A stretch of DNA of 46,641 bases from Microbulbifer okhotskensis (GCF_023895975.1 NZ_JALBWM010000029.1:1-46641), one strand, 5' to 3'; counted from the stretch's first letter, positions 26,218 to 35,654 are shown. A program made the numbers and translations. Notes: a model not told the origin generated them from the sequence alone.

Positions 26218-27273
26218 ATGCTGCGGTCCATATTACATTTGACTTGGAAAATACCAAAGTGGTTATTTGAATTACTTAGTTGGGGGAAGAGCTTCAAGAA
26301 CAATCCTATCTTAGGCAATTATTGGCTAAATCGTTGCGGCCTGCATGTTTTCAGGGTGCTGTTGGCTCATTTTTTATTCAGATTCCGCCTGCTTCTTCTT
26401 TCGCCTTTGGTGTCATCTGAGTGTCGTCGAGAATTCATTAATAATGGTTATATCCTAAAAGAAAATTTTTTGCCGCAAGTACAATTTACTAGATTGGTTG
26501 AGGAACTGAATAAATTTGAGGGGCCGGTTAGGGAGGTAATTGAGGGGACAACGGTCACTCAGAGAATTTTCATGGATTTCGAAGAAAGGAAAAGAGCACC
26601 TGAGTTTCAGAGATTTGTGAGAAATGAAAAACTGGATCGGTTAATGCGATTTTGTTCGTCAAAGAACCGTCCACCGTTATTCTATATTGAAAATCTTTGT
26701 AATCATGAAAATGTGGACCCACGGCCAGATCCGCAACGCGATCTCCATGCAGATACTTTTCATCCTTGCGTAAAGGCTTGGCTCTATATAGATGATACCA
26801 GCGACAAAAATGGTTCTTACGTTTACGTATCAGGCTCTCAGCGGCTTACCTGGCAAAGGTTGACGTGGGAGTACAAAGAGAGCCTTGAAGCCTGTAAGAA
26901 AGGGGTTGAGCGAGCATCTGGACGCTATTGGGATGGGTCCTTTCGAATAAATAAAGAAGACCTTGATAAAATGGGCTGCCAGGTTAAGAAATTGTCTGTT
27001 CCGGGTAATACTCTGGTGGTGGGGAATGTCTATGGTTTTCATTGTCGTGGAGAGGCACTTGAAAAATCTAACCGGATGACAATTTGGATGCAGGCTCGCG
27101 ATAATCCATTTAACCCCTTGTTTACTCCATTTCCCAAGATAACCGCGAAAGCCTTTGAGGGGGTTTGGAAGAAGGCGTTAACCCGGCTTGACCGGGGGAA
27201 GGTGAAGAGTGGAGAGCAGCGTAACTACTATGGCCGTCTTTCTCGGCTTCGTGAGGAAGAGACGGTCGACTAG
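26218..27273 (+). CDS. Phytanoyl-CoA dioxygenase (PhyH)-like Fe(II)/2-oxoglutarate oxygenase
   Basis: The 351-residue protein carries the facial triad of this family: H177-x-D179 in RDLHADTFHP and H275 in YGFHCRGEA. R286 is placed to bind 2-oxoglutarate. AWLYIDDTSDKNGSYVYVSG is the usual PhyH strand region. The first ~60 residues are basic and hydrophobic and may bind membrane. The start is firm, with AAGGAGG just upstream. Family members hydroxylate small molecules or lipids. Within a capsule locus it may hydroxylate a sugar, an acyl substituent or the lipid anchor, but that is inference. It is followed by an 880-base gap. Confidence 0.85.
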   Translation: MLRSILHLTWKIPKWLFELLSWGKSFKNNPILGNYWLNRCGLHVFRVLLAHFLFRFRLLLLSPLVSSECRREFINNGYILKENFLPQVQFTRLVEELNKFEGPVREVIEGTTVTQRIFMDFEERKRAPEFQRFVRNEKLDRLMRFCSSKNRPPLFYIENLCNHENVDPRPDPQRDLHADTFHPCVKAWLYIDDTSDKNGSYVYVSGSQRLTWQRLTWEYKESLEACKKGVERASGRYWDGSFRINKEDLDKMGCQVKKLSVPGNTLVVGNVYGFHCRGEALEKSNRMTIWMQARDNPFNPLFTPFPKITAKAFEGVWKKALTRLDRGKVKSGEQRNYYGRLSRLREEETVD

Positions 27274-28157
27274 CTAGACATTTTGTGTGAATTTACAGGA
27301 GGGATCATCTCTTAAAACGAGGTTTATGTCTTTTCTGTAAATTATTTTTGATGAGTACTATGGGTCTTATTATGCCGGTTCACGGTGTTATTTATTATGA
27401 TCAGAAATATATACGCCTCGACCTCAAGTGGATAAGCGAAAATTTGCTCCCATTGTATTATCTGTGATTTGCTGACTGGATTTTTTCCGGTATCTGGGTT
27501 TGGTGGGGAAGAGATCGGCTCACCTGGGGCGATTACAGCTAGGTGTCTAAAGTGCCTTAATGAGAATTTCAGTCCTGCAAAGGTGCTTTTTTTGCCCTGT
27601 AAGATATTAATAGATCGGATGCCTAGCTTTATTTTTGCGATGTACCCAGGGCGGGAACTGTTTGTCTGTTAGTGAAATTGAGCGTATCTAGCGTGGTTAT
27701 TTAGGCTGGCATATTTTTTTTCTTCGTATACCATGAGGCGCTTAAAATTTGGTCGGTATCTGGTACGTTATAGATGCTAGTGGCTTTTTAAGCCGTACTC
27801 TCTTTGCTTGATGCTCTATATGTATGAGGGGCCTCCCTGATTAATCTTTGATGGTCGATATTTATGGCGGATTTATGCTGGTTGGTACCAGTAATGCTAG
27901 ATAGAGATTGTTACTGTAGAAGAATATAATTCTATTTGGTAGAATTCCGCGCCAACTGGCACCCCTGTGCTTTTTGTTTCTGACTTAATTGTCGGGCTTT
28001 CCAGTTGGTTTTGCCGGGATAAGGAAGTGGTGCATTCCGCTGCGTCAGTGAGTCCGGTATCCAAAGTGTGGAGGACAGCAATTTTTCTTCGTCCATTTTT
28101 CATGCATGCTCAAGTCGCGATGCACCAGATAACTGAACTCCAGGGGTACGACACACC
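27274..28157. other. 884-base gap between the PhyH-like gene and kpsS
   Basis: Only short frames with no family likeness are present, and no RNA gene or IS signature is recognised. Since kpsS and kpsC are often adjacent, this may mark a deleted gene or a separate promoter region for kpsS. Confidence 0.45.
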
Positions 28158-29399
28158 ATGTCTGTGGCAGTCTTTTTACAGGGACCTCATGGTCCGTTTT
28201 TCGCGAAGTTAGCGAAGAGGCTCTCACAGCGGGGCGTAATTACGCACAAAATTAACCTCAATGGTGGCGATCGCTATTTTGGTTGGGCAGATTTTCAGAG
28301 TGACTTCGGTGGATGCGAGGGTGACTGGTCATCCTTTTTTCGGGCTTACCTTTTAGAGCACAGCGTTGAGGCGGTATTTGTTTATGGTGATTGCCGCAGT
28401 TACCACTCTAAAGCTCGCGCTGTTTGCGAGTCTTTGAACATTGCTTTTGCTGTGTTCGAAGAAGGATATTTGCGACCAGATTTTGTGACCCTGGAGTGGG
28501 GTGGTGTCAATGCTTTTTCTGAAGTGAATTGGTCTCGAGAGGCTATAGAAAGGTACGAGCCAAGTGGTCGTCAGCCTGGGCTACCGGTGGGGCAAACGTT
28601 TTGGCATCGCGCATGCTTTGCGATTGGCTATTACGCGGCAATGCGTTTAGCGAATTCGAGATTCCCGCAGTATCACCATCACCGCAACCGGGATTGGAAA
28701 GCTGAGGCCATTTGCTGGTTGCGAAGCTTTGCTCGCAAAGCGCTGTATAAAGCGACGGAGCGCTCTTTGACCCCCAGGTTAGTTGGCGAATTTAGCCGGC
28801 GCTTCTTTTTGTTTCCCTTGCAAACACGCGATGACTTCCAGCTGCGAGAACACTCTGATTTACTCTCAATTGAGAATGCGATTGATGGGGTGCTGAAATC
28901 TTTTGCTGAAAATGCCCCAAATGATGCGGTGATAGTGATAAAGCATCACCCCATGGATCGCGGTTTTTGCCACTATCAAAAGCTGATCGATATTTTGGAA
29001 GTGCGCTATAGCATTCAGGGCCGGGTAATCTACTGTCATGATTTGCACCTGCCCACGTTGCTCGACCACACGCTCGGTGTAGTGACTATCAATAGCACCG
29101 TCGGTATTTCTGCGCTGTTACATAAAGTGCCGACCAAAGTGCTTGGTCGGGCGCTGTATGATATGCCTGGCTTGACCCATCAAGGTGTGCTTTCGAGTTT
29201 TTGGTCTGAGCCGGCGGCGGTAGATTTCACCTTGTTCCAGCGTTTCCATACCTACCTTTATGAGCAAACGCAGGTAGATGGCAGCTTTTCTCGGGCTGCG
29301 CGCCTCACAATTGATGGGGTGGCAAAACGCTTGCAGGGTGTTGCGGTGGGGGGATCCCTGTTCGGGCTATCCGGCGCCAGTAGTAAGGATGCAAGCTAG
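28158..29399 (+). CDS. kpsS: Capsule Kdo-transferase KpsS
   Basis: KpsS adds the first beta-Kdo to (lyso)phosphatidylglycerol to start the capsule linker, which KpsC extends. The 413-residue protein begins MSVAVFLQGPHGPFFAKLAK, the family-typical start. It has YFGWADFQSDFGG, VYGDCRSYHSKA, FEEGYLRPDFVTLEWGGVN, VIKHHPMDRGF (basic HPMDRG block), and NSTVGISALLHKVPTKVLG. Length is normal (~390-420). It is the last capsule gene; a palindromic hairpin and a change to housekeeping genes follow. Confidence 0.94.
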   Translation: MSVAVFLQGPHGPFFAKLAKRLSQRGVITHKINLNGGDRYFGWADFQSDFGGCEGDWSSFFRAYLLEHSVEAVFVYGDCRSYHSKARAVCESLNIAFAVFEEGYLRPDFVTLEWGGVNAFSEVNWSREAIERYEPSGRQPGLPVGQTFWHRACFAIGYYAAMRLANSRFPQYHHHRNRDWKAEAICWLRSFARKALYKATERSLTPRLVGEFSRRFFLFPLQTRDDFQLREHSDLLSIENAIDGVLKSFAENAPNDAVIVIKHHPMDRGFCHYQKLIDILEVRYSIQGRVIYCHDLHLPTLLDHTLGVVTINSTVGISALLHKVPTKVLGRALYDMPGLTHQGVLSSFWSEPAAVDFTLFQRFHTYLYEQTQVDGSFSRAARLTIDGVAKRLQGVAVGGSLFGLSGASSKDAS

Positions 29400-29433
29400 C
29401 TTTGTGGTCTAAGCTGTCTTACGTCCTGTTAGC

Positions 29434-29463
29434 CCCAGGCTTCGCTTTGGGCCTGGGCGTTTG
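29434..29463 (+). terminator. Stem-loop after kpsS, probable end of the capsule locus
   Basis: CCCAGGC (29434-29440) pairs perfectly with GCCTGGG (29451-29457), followed by CGTTTGT. The T tract is short, so it is a likely but not strong intrinsic terminator. Confidence 0.55.
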
Positions 29464-29518
29464 TAGGTTGCCATCTGGTATGGCTACCTTTTGTTTAAAA
29501 AATAGGCTGATCTGGAAC

Positions 29519-29534
29519 GTCTAACCTGTTAGAC
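29519..29534. promoter_or_regulatory. Palindrome upstream of deaD
   Basis: GTCTAAC and GTTAGAC form a perfect 7-bp inverted repeat around CT, 66-81 bases before the deaD start at 29600. It may be an operator or a leader hairpin in the 5' UTR. I cannot assign a regulator. Confidence 0.4.
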
Positions 29535-29599
29535 TGCGCGGCCTTTTACCTACCGCTCCGGTCCCGCGATTGGGACTTTGGCTTCAAGTGACTTCCGAA

Positions 29600-31363
29600 A
29601 TGACCGATACCCCTAAAGCGGCCGGCTTTGACCAGTTGGGTCTGCCGCCTGAACTCCTCAGTGCCATCGAAAAGCTCGGCTACGAGACCCCATCCCCGAT
29701 TCAGGCTGAGACAATTCCGTCCCTGATGGAGGGGCGTGACGTACTAGGTCAGGCCCAGACTGGTACTGGCAAGACAGCAGCTTTTGCTTTGCCGCTACTG
29801 GCCAAGCTGGACCTCAACAACCGCCGCCCTCAGGCACTGGTGCTGGCGCCGACCCGTGAATTGGCCATCCAGGTGGCCGAAGCTTTCCAGTCCTACGCTT
29901 CAAAATTGAAGGGCTTTCATGTAGCGCCGATCTACGGCGGTGCTGATTACCGCGGACAGATGCAGCAGTTGAAGCGCGGCGTGCAGTTGGTTGTGGGTAC
30001 ACCTGGGCGGGTGATGGACCACATGCGTCGCAGCTCCCTGGACCTGTCGAACCTGAGTACTCTGGTGCTGGATGAAGCCGATGAGATGCTGCGCATGGGC
30101 TTTATCGACGATGTCCAGTGGGTGCTTGAGCAGATTCCTGAGGAGCGCCAGATCGCCCTGTTTTCTGCCACCATGCCCAAAGAAATTGCCCGGATCGCCC
30201 GTGAGCATTTGCGCGATCCGGTAGAGGTGAAAATTCGGGTTAAGACCGAGACTGCGGAGACTATTCGCCAGCGTTATTGGCCGGTTGGTGGTTTGCACAA
30301 GCTGGATGCGCTGACCCGTATTCTGGAAGCGGAGCCGGTAGATGCCACGATCATCTTCGTTCGCACCAAGAACAGTACCGTAGAGCTGGCTGATAAGCTG
30401 GCGGCTCGAGGTTTTGCCAGCGCCGCGCTGAACGGGGATATGGCACAGAACCTCCGTGAAGGAGTGATCGATAAACTCAAGAAAGGCAAGCTGGATATTG
30501 TTGTGGCTACCGACGTAGCGGCGCGCGGCCTGGATGTGAAGCGCATCAGTCACGTAATTAACTACGATATTCCCTACGATACCGAAGCTTACATCCACCG
30601 TATCGGCCGTACTGGCCGTGCTGGCCGCGAGGGCGATGCGATTCTGTTTGTGGCGCCGCGTGAGCGCCGTATGCTGCGCGTGATCGAGAAGGCCACCAAA
30701 AAGGCTATCGAAAAGTTGGAGCTGCCCAGTGCGGAGGTGGTCAACAGCGCCCGTATGCAACGCTTCCGCGAGCGCATCACGGCGACCTTGGAAGGCCAGA
30801 CCGATTTGGCTCCTTACCGTCAATTGGTTGAGGAATTTTTGGCTCAGAACGACGTGGATCCACTAGACGTTGGTGCAGCGCTGGCATCTATGGCCCAGGG
30901 AGACCAGCCTCTGCTGATTCAAGAAAATGAGCAGCGGCCGCGCAAAGAGAGACGCGAGCGGGACGAAGATTTTGATGGGCGTCGCCGCAAGAAGGAAAGT
31001 TTCGAGAAGGACCGTAAGATGTCGCCCCCCGATGAGGGCTTGGAGCGTTTTCGGATTGAGGTGGGGCGCGATCAGGGGGTGCGTCCCGGTAGCATTGTCG
31101 GTGCCATTGCCAATGAAGTAGATCTGGACAGTTCCCACATTGGCCGCATTGAAATTTACACGGATTTCACCACCGTAGATTTGCCTTCAGGAATGCCAAA
31201 AGAGATCTTCGAGCACCTCAAGAAAGTGCGCGTTGCAGGCAAACCGATGAAAATCACCCGCTTTGATGAGGCGGGCGTGAAGCCAAAAGGCAAGCCCAAG
31301 AGCAAGCCAAAAGGTAAGCCAAAAGGTAAGCCAAAGTTCACTCGTGGCAATAGCGACAAGTGA
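29600..31363 (+). CDS. deaD: DEAD-box ATP-dependent RNA helicase DeaD/CsdA
   Basis: The 587-residue helicase has every core motif: Q motif (FDQLGLPPELLSAIEKLGYE), motif I AQTGTGKT, PTRELA, TPGR, motif II DEADEM, motif III SATMP, and motif VI HRIGRTGRAGR. After the core comes a charged linker and a DbpA-type RNA-binding domain (~480-550, PGSIVGAIANEVDLDSSHIG). A lysine/proline/glycine tail follows, built from KPKG-type repeats. This is the CsdA layout. CsdA unwinds structured RNA during cold and ribosome assembly. ATG 29600 fits the family; the longer frame to TTG 29570 does not. It is G+C-richer than the capsule genes and ends in a strong terminator. Confidence 0.95.
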   Translation: MTDTPKAAGFDQLGLPPELLSAIEKLGYETPSPIQAETIPSLMEGRDVLGQAQTGTGKTAAFALPLLAKLDLNNRRPQALVLAPTRELAIQVAEAFQSYASKLKGFHVAPIYGGADYRGQMQQLKRGVQLVVGTPGRVMDHMRRSSLDLSNLSTLVLDEADEMLRMGFIDDVQWVLEQIPEERQIALFSATMPKEIARIAREHLRDPVEVKIRVKTETAETIRQRYWPVGGLHKLDALTRILEAEPVDATIIFVRTKNSTVELADKLAARGFASAALNGDMAQNLREGVIDKLKKGKLDIVVATDVAARGLDVKRISHVINYDIPYDTEAYIHRIGRTGRAGREGDAILFVAPRERRMLRVIEKATKKAIEKLELPSAEVVNSARMQRFRERITATLEGQTDLAPYRQLVEEFLAQNDVDPLDVGAALASMAQGDQPLLIQENEQRPRKERRERDEDFDGRRRKKESFEKDRKMSPPDEGLERFRIEVGRDQGVRPGSIVGAIANEVDLDSSHIGRIEIYTDFTTVDLPSGMPKEIFEHLKKVRVAGKPMKITRFDEAGVKPKGKPKSKPKGKPKGKPKFTRGNSDK

Positions 31364-31402
31364 GTTAGGGTCTTTTGTTACAGGCTGCTTAGGTGATTCA
31401 GG

Positions 31403-31440
31403 AGGGGCGCACAGGAATGTGACGCCCCTTTCTTATTTTT
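31403..31440 (+). terminator. Intrinsic terminator of deaD
   Basis: AGGGGCG (31403-31409) pairs with CGCCCCT (31423-31429), continued inside by CACA with TGTG around a GGAA tetraloop, with one bulged A. TTCTTATTTTT follows. It sits 40 bases after the deaD stop and faces the convergent cytochrome b561 gene. Confidence 0.85.
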
Positions 31441-31457
31441 CCCTTTCCAAGCTCCTT

Positions 31458-31997
31458 TTATCGTTGGGGCAGCATGCGACTAAGCGTGTTGTCGCGTATC
31501 ACGAAGTGATGCCAGAGTGCAGCGACGATGTGAAGTCCTACCAATATCAGTAGCGAAGGCCACAGAACCTCTTTGTGCAGGAAGGCGATCTGTTTGCCCA
31601 AATCTGGATTTTTTGTCAGTAATTCAGGCACTGCAAAAAGCCCAAAAAATTCGCTACTCCGCCCAAATAGCTGGCGCATAGCGATGCCCGATACCGGCAT
31701 GGCAATAATTAGCAGGTAAAGCCCCCAGTGGGTTAAGCCGGACAGTGCTTTTTGCCATTGATTGCCCTTAAGTTGCGGGCGTTTGTGCCGTGTGCGCCAG
31801 TAGAGGCGCAGGGTCAGTAAGAGCAAGACTCCGATGCCCAGCGAGAAGTGCAGTTGCATAAACCAGCCGCGCATAGGGTCTCCCCTTTCATAAAACTCAT
31901 GCAGTTCGACAGCCCCCCAAACCGAAATTAAAAGGAATACAAAAAGCCAATGCAGCCCTTTGCTCACCGGATTCCATCGTTTCACTGAGTTTGACAT
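31458..31997 (-). CDS. Cytochrome b561 family protein
   Basis: The 179-residue protein has four membrane helices with histidines placed as in CybB-type di-haem cytochromes: GLHWLFVFLL (helix 1), FMQLHFSLGIGVLLLLTLRLYW (split between helix ends), LTHWGLYLLIIAMPVSG (helix 3), and LHKEVLWPSLLILVGLHIVA with ALWHHFVIRD (helix 4). Such proteins pass electrons from ubiquinol, for example to superoxide, in the inner membrane. It stands alone, convergent with deaD. Substrate partner is not evident. Confidence 0.9.
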   Translation of the reverse strand: MSNSVKRWNPVSKGLHWLFVFLLISVWGAVELHEFYERGDPMRGWFMQLHFSLGIGVLLLLTLRLYWRTRHKRPQLKGNQWQKALSGLTHWGLYLLIIAMPVSGIAMRQLFGRSSEFFGLFAVPELLTKNPDLGKQIAFLHKEVLWPSLLILVGLHIVAALWHHFVIRDNTLSRMLPQR

Positions 31998-32203
31998 AGA
32001 GCGTCTCCTACAAAATTCTACTCTTTGGTTGGCAGTCAGCCAGTATTACGTGTACTTATTTGTCGAGTGGTTTTACCGGCCTCGCCGGGTATTGCAAAAG
32101 TTTGATCTTGTGTGAATTATCGAATGGTGTTGTGCCTGCTTTTCGTATTATTCATGGGTTGATTTTCCCTGCCCAGTTAACTTTTGTAAGGCGTGGGCGC
32201 CTA

Positions 32204-33181
32204 TTAAGTGGCTTCAGTCATTGTTGGGCTGGCCCTGGCCCTGGCCCTGGCCCTGGCGGTGCGGATACCTTGCAGATTGGCGAAGCAGGTATTGCGCGCG
32301 GTTTTGAGGAAATCAGCCAAGTAGGGCTGCTCCCGCAGATCTTCCCTTACCGCCGCGTAAAGCGTGCTCCAGAGGCCTTCTCTGCCGAGCTGTAATTGGG
32401 CGACAAATCCCTTTTGCAGATACTCGTATAGAGCCCAATTGGGCAAGGCGCAAACCCCACGGCCACTGGCGACCAGCTGTACCATCATTACGGTGAGTTC
32501 TGCGGTGCGGATACCGGCGGGCTCCACGCCTGCGGGGTCGAGGAAGTGCTGGAATATATCCAGCCGCTCCCGCTCTACGGGATAAGTAATTTGAACCTCT
32601 TTGGCTAATTCCTGTGGCTCCACCCAGCGTCGCTTAAGTTCCTGTAGCAGAGAGTGCTTGAGGCTTATGGCAAGGCACATCTCAAAACTGAAAAGCGGTT
32701 CATAATGTAATCCCTTGAGCTCCGGGTCCGGATTGGAGGTTACAACCAAATCCAGGTCGCCGCGCACCAATGCTGGCAGGGGGGCAAAGTGAAAGCCACT
32801 GCAAAGATCCAGTTCCACCTCGGGCCAGCCATCGCGATAGGTGTTGAGGGCGGGCATCAGCCACTGGTAGCAACTGTGGCACTCAATCGCAATATTCAAC
32901 CTGCCGGCTTGTCCTGATGCCAGGCGTGCCAGGTCGCGTTGTGCTACTTCCACTCTCGGCAATATGTCATCGCCCAGTTGCAGTAACCTAAGCCCAGCAC
33001 TGGTAAAGCGCAAAGGCCGTGACTTGCGCACAAAAAGTTCTTGTCCGTGGCGGTCTTCCATCTCGCGAAACAGATGTGACAGGGCGGACTGCGTTAGATG
33101 AAGGCGCTCCGCAGCCCGCACCAGGCTGCCGGTTTCCCGCAATAGGCTCAATGCGCGTAAATGACGCAATTCAATCATCAT
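32204..33181 (-). CDS. metR: LysR-type regulator MetR
   Basis: MetR activates methionine biosynthesis genes with homocysteine as co-inducer. The 325-residue protein opens MMIELRHLRALSLLRETGSL and has the winged-helix signature AAERLHLTQSALSHLFREME followed by FVRKSRPLRFTSAG. The effector domain includes IAIECHSCYQWLMPAL, a MetR-specific stretch. It is divergent from metE, the classic arrangement. The C-terminus ends in an R-A dipeptide run made by GGCCCT hexamer repeats (32232-32255), so the tail is longer than usual. Confidence 0.94.
   Translation of the reverse strand: MMIELRHLRALSLLRETGSLVRAAERLHLTQSALSHLFREMEDRHGQELFVRKSRPLRFTSAGLRLLQLGDDILPRVEVAQRDLARLASGQAGRLNIAIECHSCYQWLMPALNTYRDGWPEVELDLCSGFHFAPLPALVRGDLDLVVTSNPDPELKGLHYEPLFSFEMCLAISLKHSLLQELKRRWVEPQELAKEVQITYPVERERLDIFQHFLDPAGVEPAGIRTAELTVMMVQLVASGRGVCALPNWALYEYLQKGFVAQLQLGREGLWSTLYAAVREDLREQPYLADFLKTARNTCFANLQGIRTARARARARASPTMTEAT
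32232..32255. repeat. GGCCCT hexanucleotide repeat in the 3' end of metR
   Basis: Just over four tandem copies of GGCCCT are present. On the metR strand they read as repeating Arg-Ala codons, RARARA, near the C-terminus. Because the unit is six bases, copy changes keep the frame and only vary tail length. Confidence 0.85.
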
Positions 33182-33349
33182 GAGTTTTATTCATGTTTAA
33201 TACAAAAAATATGAAATTGATTGAACAACACTGTGCGGACACAATCAAGTCAGAACTTCCGTAAACGGTGGTGACCCGGTCATCGCAAGTGCGGGTGATT
33301 GTTTTTGGGGTGTTGGGCCCCTCACAGGAATGGACTTGGGAAAACGAAC
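33182..33349. promoter_or_regulatory. Divergent metR-metE control region
   Basis: The 168 bases between the two starts must hold both promoters and the MetR operators. Elements with TTCA and TGAA half-sites are present around 33188-33223, but no perfect TGAA-N5-TTCA site was found by eye. No cobalamin riboswitch core is seen in the metE leader. Confidence 0.5.
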
Positions 33350-35584
33350 ATGGTGCAGACACATATTCTCGGCTATCCGCGTATTGGCGCCGACCGCGAA
33401 CTTAAAAAGGTCCAAGAGGCCTATTGGCGTGGAGATATCCCTCAACAGGAATTGCTGGCGGTGGGCGCTGAGATTCGCCGGGCAAACTGGCAGGCGCAGA
33501 GCGATGCCGGCCTGGCCTGTGTGGCCGTGGGTGATTTTGCCTGGTATGACCAGGTGCTCAATCACTCGTTGATGTTTGGTGTGGTGGGTGAGCGATTTGC
33601 TGAAGGTGCTGCGGACAACAAGCTGGACCAGTATTTCCGTCTGGCCCGCGGCCGTGCGCCCTCGGGGCAACCGGTAGCGGCGTGCGCTATGACTAAGTGG
33701 TTTGACACCAATTACCATTATCTGGTGCCAGAGCTTTCCAGTGATCTGGAATTTCTTCTGGATAGTGAGTGGTTACTTACCGAGGTTCGTGAAGCCCAAT
33801 CTCAGGGACACAAGGCCAAGCCGGTTGTGATTGGACCTTTGACTTACTTGTGGCTTGGACGGGGTTTAGACAGCGGCCTGGAGTTGCTGCCGAAACTTTT
33901 GCCCTGTTATGCGGAATTGCTGTCTCAGCTCGCTGAGTTGGGCGTAGATTGGGTACAGCTGGATGAACCGATACTGGGCCTTGACTTGCCAGATGAGTGG
34001 CGCGGCGCATTTGATAGTGTCTATCAGAAAATTTCCGGCGTTGCCGCAGAGCTGAAATTACTGCTGGCCACCTATTTTTCTCCCCTGCGCGAAAACCTGC
34101 AATTGGCTTTCTCCCTGCCGGTTTCCGGCGTCCATATCGATTGTGTGCGCGCGCCGGAAGAACTGGAGACCGCCGCTCAATTAGCGGGGGAGCACCTGGT
34201 GTTGTCTACCGGCGTAATTAATGGGCGCAACGTATGGCGAGCCGACCTGGAAAAATGGCAGCGCACTTTAAAGCCTTTGGCAGAGCAATTGGGCGATCGC
34301 CTGTGGTTGTCTGCCAGTTGCTCGCTGTTGCACAGCCCGGTGGACTTGGAGTCAGAAGTTTCCCTGCCGAAGGAGCAGAGGCAAAAGCTCGCTTATAGTC
34401 GCGAGAAGCTCCAAGAGTTGGGCCGCTTGCAGCAGCAGCTGGAGGCGGCAGCGGCAGCCATCGTGTCTGATGAAGAAATTCTGCAAACTAGCCGATCTGT
34501 CGCTGCTTGCCTGCAGGATACCTGGCGTGAGCAGCGCTACCTGGAACGCTCGCCGGTGCAGGCGCAGCGCTGGCAATTGCCGTTGTTGCCCACCACGACG
34601 ATTGGCTCATTCCCTCAAACCGACCTTTTACGCGGTGTGCGTCGTAAGTATCGCAACAATGAAATTACCGAAAAGGATTATCGTGAGCACCTGCGTGCCG
34701 AGATTGGCGAAGCAATTCGCCGCCAGGAAATCCTCGGCCTGGATGTGTTGGTGCATGGCGAAGCCGAACGCAACGACATGGTGGAGTACTTCGGTGAGCA
34801 GTTGGATGGCTTTGTCCACACCGGTAACGGTTGGGTGCAGAGTTATGGTTCCCGCTGCGTGAAGCCACCGATCATTTTTGCTGATATCTCCCGCCCCAAG
34901 GCCATGACGGTAGAGTGGAGCAGTTACGCTCAGAGCCTAACCAGCAAGCCGGTAAAAGGCATGCTGACGGGGCCGGTCACTATTCTCAACTGGTCATTCC
35001 CAAGGGAGGATATTCACCGCAGTGAGAGTTGTTTACAGATTGCCGAAGCGCTCCGTGAAGAAGTGTTGGATCTGGAAGCGGCAGGGATAGGCATTATCCA
35101 GATTGATGAGCCGGCCCTGCGTGAAGGTGTGCCCTTGAGAGAATCTGAGCACGAGGATTATTTTGCCTGGGCAGTGGGTTGTTTCCGTTATACCTGTAGC
35201 GAGGTGAAAGCGGAGACACAGATCCATACCCATATGTGTTACAGCAATTTCAATGCAATTATGGATGCGATTGTCTCGCTGGATGCCGATGTGATTACCA
35301 TCGAGTCGGCCCGTTCCGACTTGCGCCTGCTCAGTGCCTTTGCTAAAAAAGTCGGTGGCTACCCCAATGAAATTGGCCCGGGTATTTATGATATCCACTC
35401 TCCCAATGTGCCGGAGCGAGGGGAGTTGGTGGAACGGTTGAAAAAAATTGCCGAGGTGGTACCGGTTGAGCGACTCTGGGTGAACCCGGATTGCGGTCTT
35501 AAGACCCGTAATTGGGCCGAGGTGGGTTCATCCCTGCTGAATATGGTTGAGGCTGCGCGCGCAGTGCGCACCGAATTGGCTTAA
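33350..35584 (+). CDS. metE: Cobalamin-independent methionine synthase MetE
   Basis: MetE transfers the methyl group of 5-methyltetrahydropteroyltri-glutamate to homocysteine. The 744-residue protein starts MVQTHILGYPRIGADRELKK at ATG 33350, with GGGA 8 bases upstream; the frame extends to 33299 without family likeness. The N-terminal barrel is followed by TTTIGSFPQTDLLRGVRRKY, the start of the catalytic C-terminal barrel. Zinc ligands are visible in IHTHMCYSNF (His, Cys), TIESARSD (Glu) and NPDCGLKTRNW (Cys). It is divergent from metR and ends in a strong terminator shared with the convergent amidohydrolase. Confidence 0.97.
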   Translation: MVQTHILGYPRIGADRELKKVQEAYWRGDIPQQELLAVGAEIRRANWQAQSDAGLACVAVGDFAWYDQVLNHSLMFGVVGERFAEGAADNKLDQYFRLARGRAPSGQPVAACAMTKWFDTNYHYLVPELSSDLEFLLDSEWLLTEVREAQSQGHKAKPVVIGPLTYLWLGRGLDSGLELLPKLLPCYAELLSQLAELGVDWVQLDEPILGLDLPDEWRGAFDSVYQKISGVAAELKLLLATYFSPLRENLQLAFSLPVSGVHIDCVRAPEELETAAQLAGEHLVLSTGVINGRNVWRADLEKWQRTLKPLAEQLGDRLWLSASCSLLHSPVDLESEVSLPKEQRQKLAYSREKLQELGRLQQQLEAAAAAIVSDEEILQTSRSVAACLQDTWREQRYLERSPVQAQRWQLPLLPTTTIGSFPQTDLLRGVRRKYRNNEITEKDYREHLRAEIGEAIRRQEILGLDVLVHGEAERNDMVEYFGEQLDGFVHTGNGWVQSYGSRCVKPPIIFADISRPKAMTVEWSSYAQSLTSKPVKGMLTGPVTILNWSFPREDIHRSESCLQIAEALREEVLDLEAAGIGIIQIDEPALREGVPLRESEHEDYFAWAVGCFRYTCSEVKAETQIHTHMCYSNFNAIMDAIVSLDADVITIESARSDLRLLSAFAKKVGGYPNEIGPGIYDIHSPNVPERGELVERLKKIAEVVPVERLWVNPDCGLKTRNWAEVGSSLLNMVEAARAVRTELA

Positions 35585-35595
35585 TAGCCGTTTGA

Positions 35596-35633
35596 TAAAA
35601 AAACCGGCCATCGTTCTGATTGCCGGTTTTTTT
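35596..35633. terminator. Bidirectional intrinsic terminator between metE and the amidohydrolase
   Basis: AAAAAACCGGC and GCCGGTTTTTTT flank a loop of about 13 bases. The A tract on one side and T tract on the other let it act for both convergent genes. It begins 12 bases after the metE stop. Confidence 0.9.
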
Positions 35634-35654
35634 GTGCTGAGTTAATTTGTCCTG

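Noticed and set aside
29900..30823. 307-codon frame on the minus strand opposite deaD
   Set aside because: It lies entirely within a clear helicase gene, its product has no family likeness, and such long shadow frames are common in G+C-rich genes.
33271..33300. ACCCG/CGGGT stem followed by GATTGTTTTTGG in the metE leader
   Set aside because: Only five pairs with a 13-base loop; too weak to call an attenuator or riboswitch.
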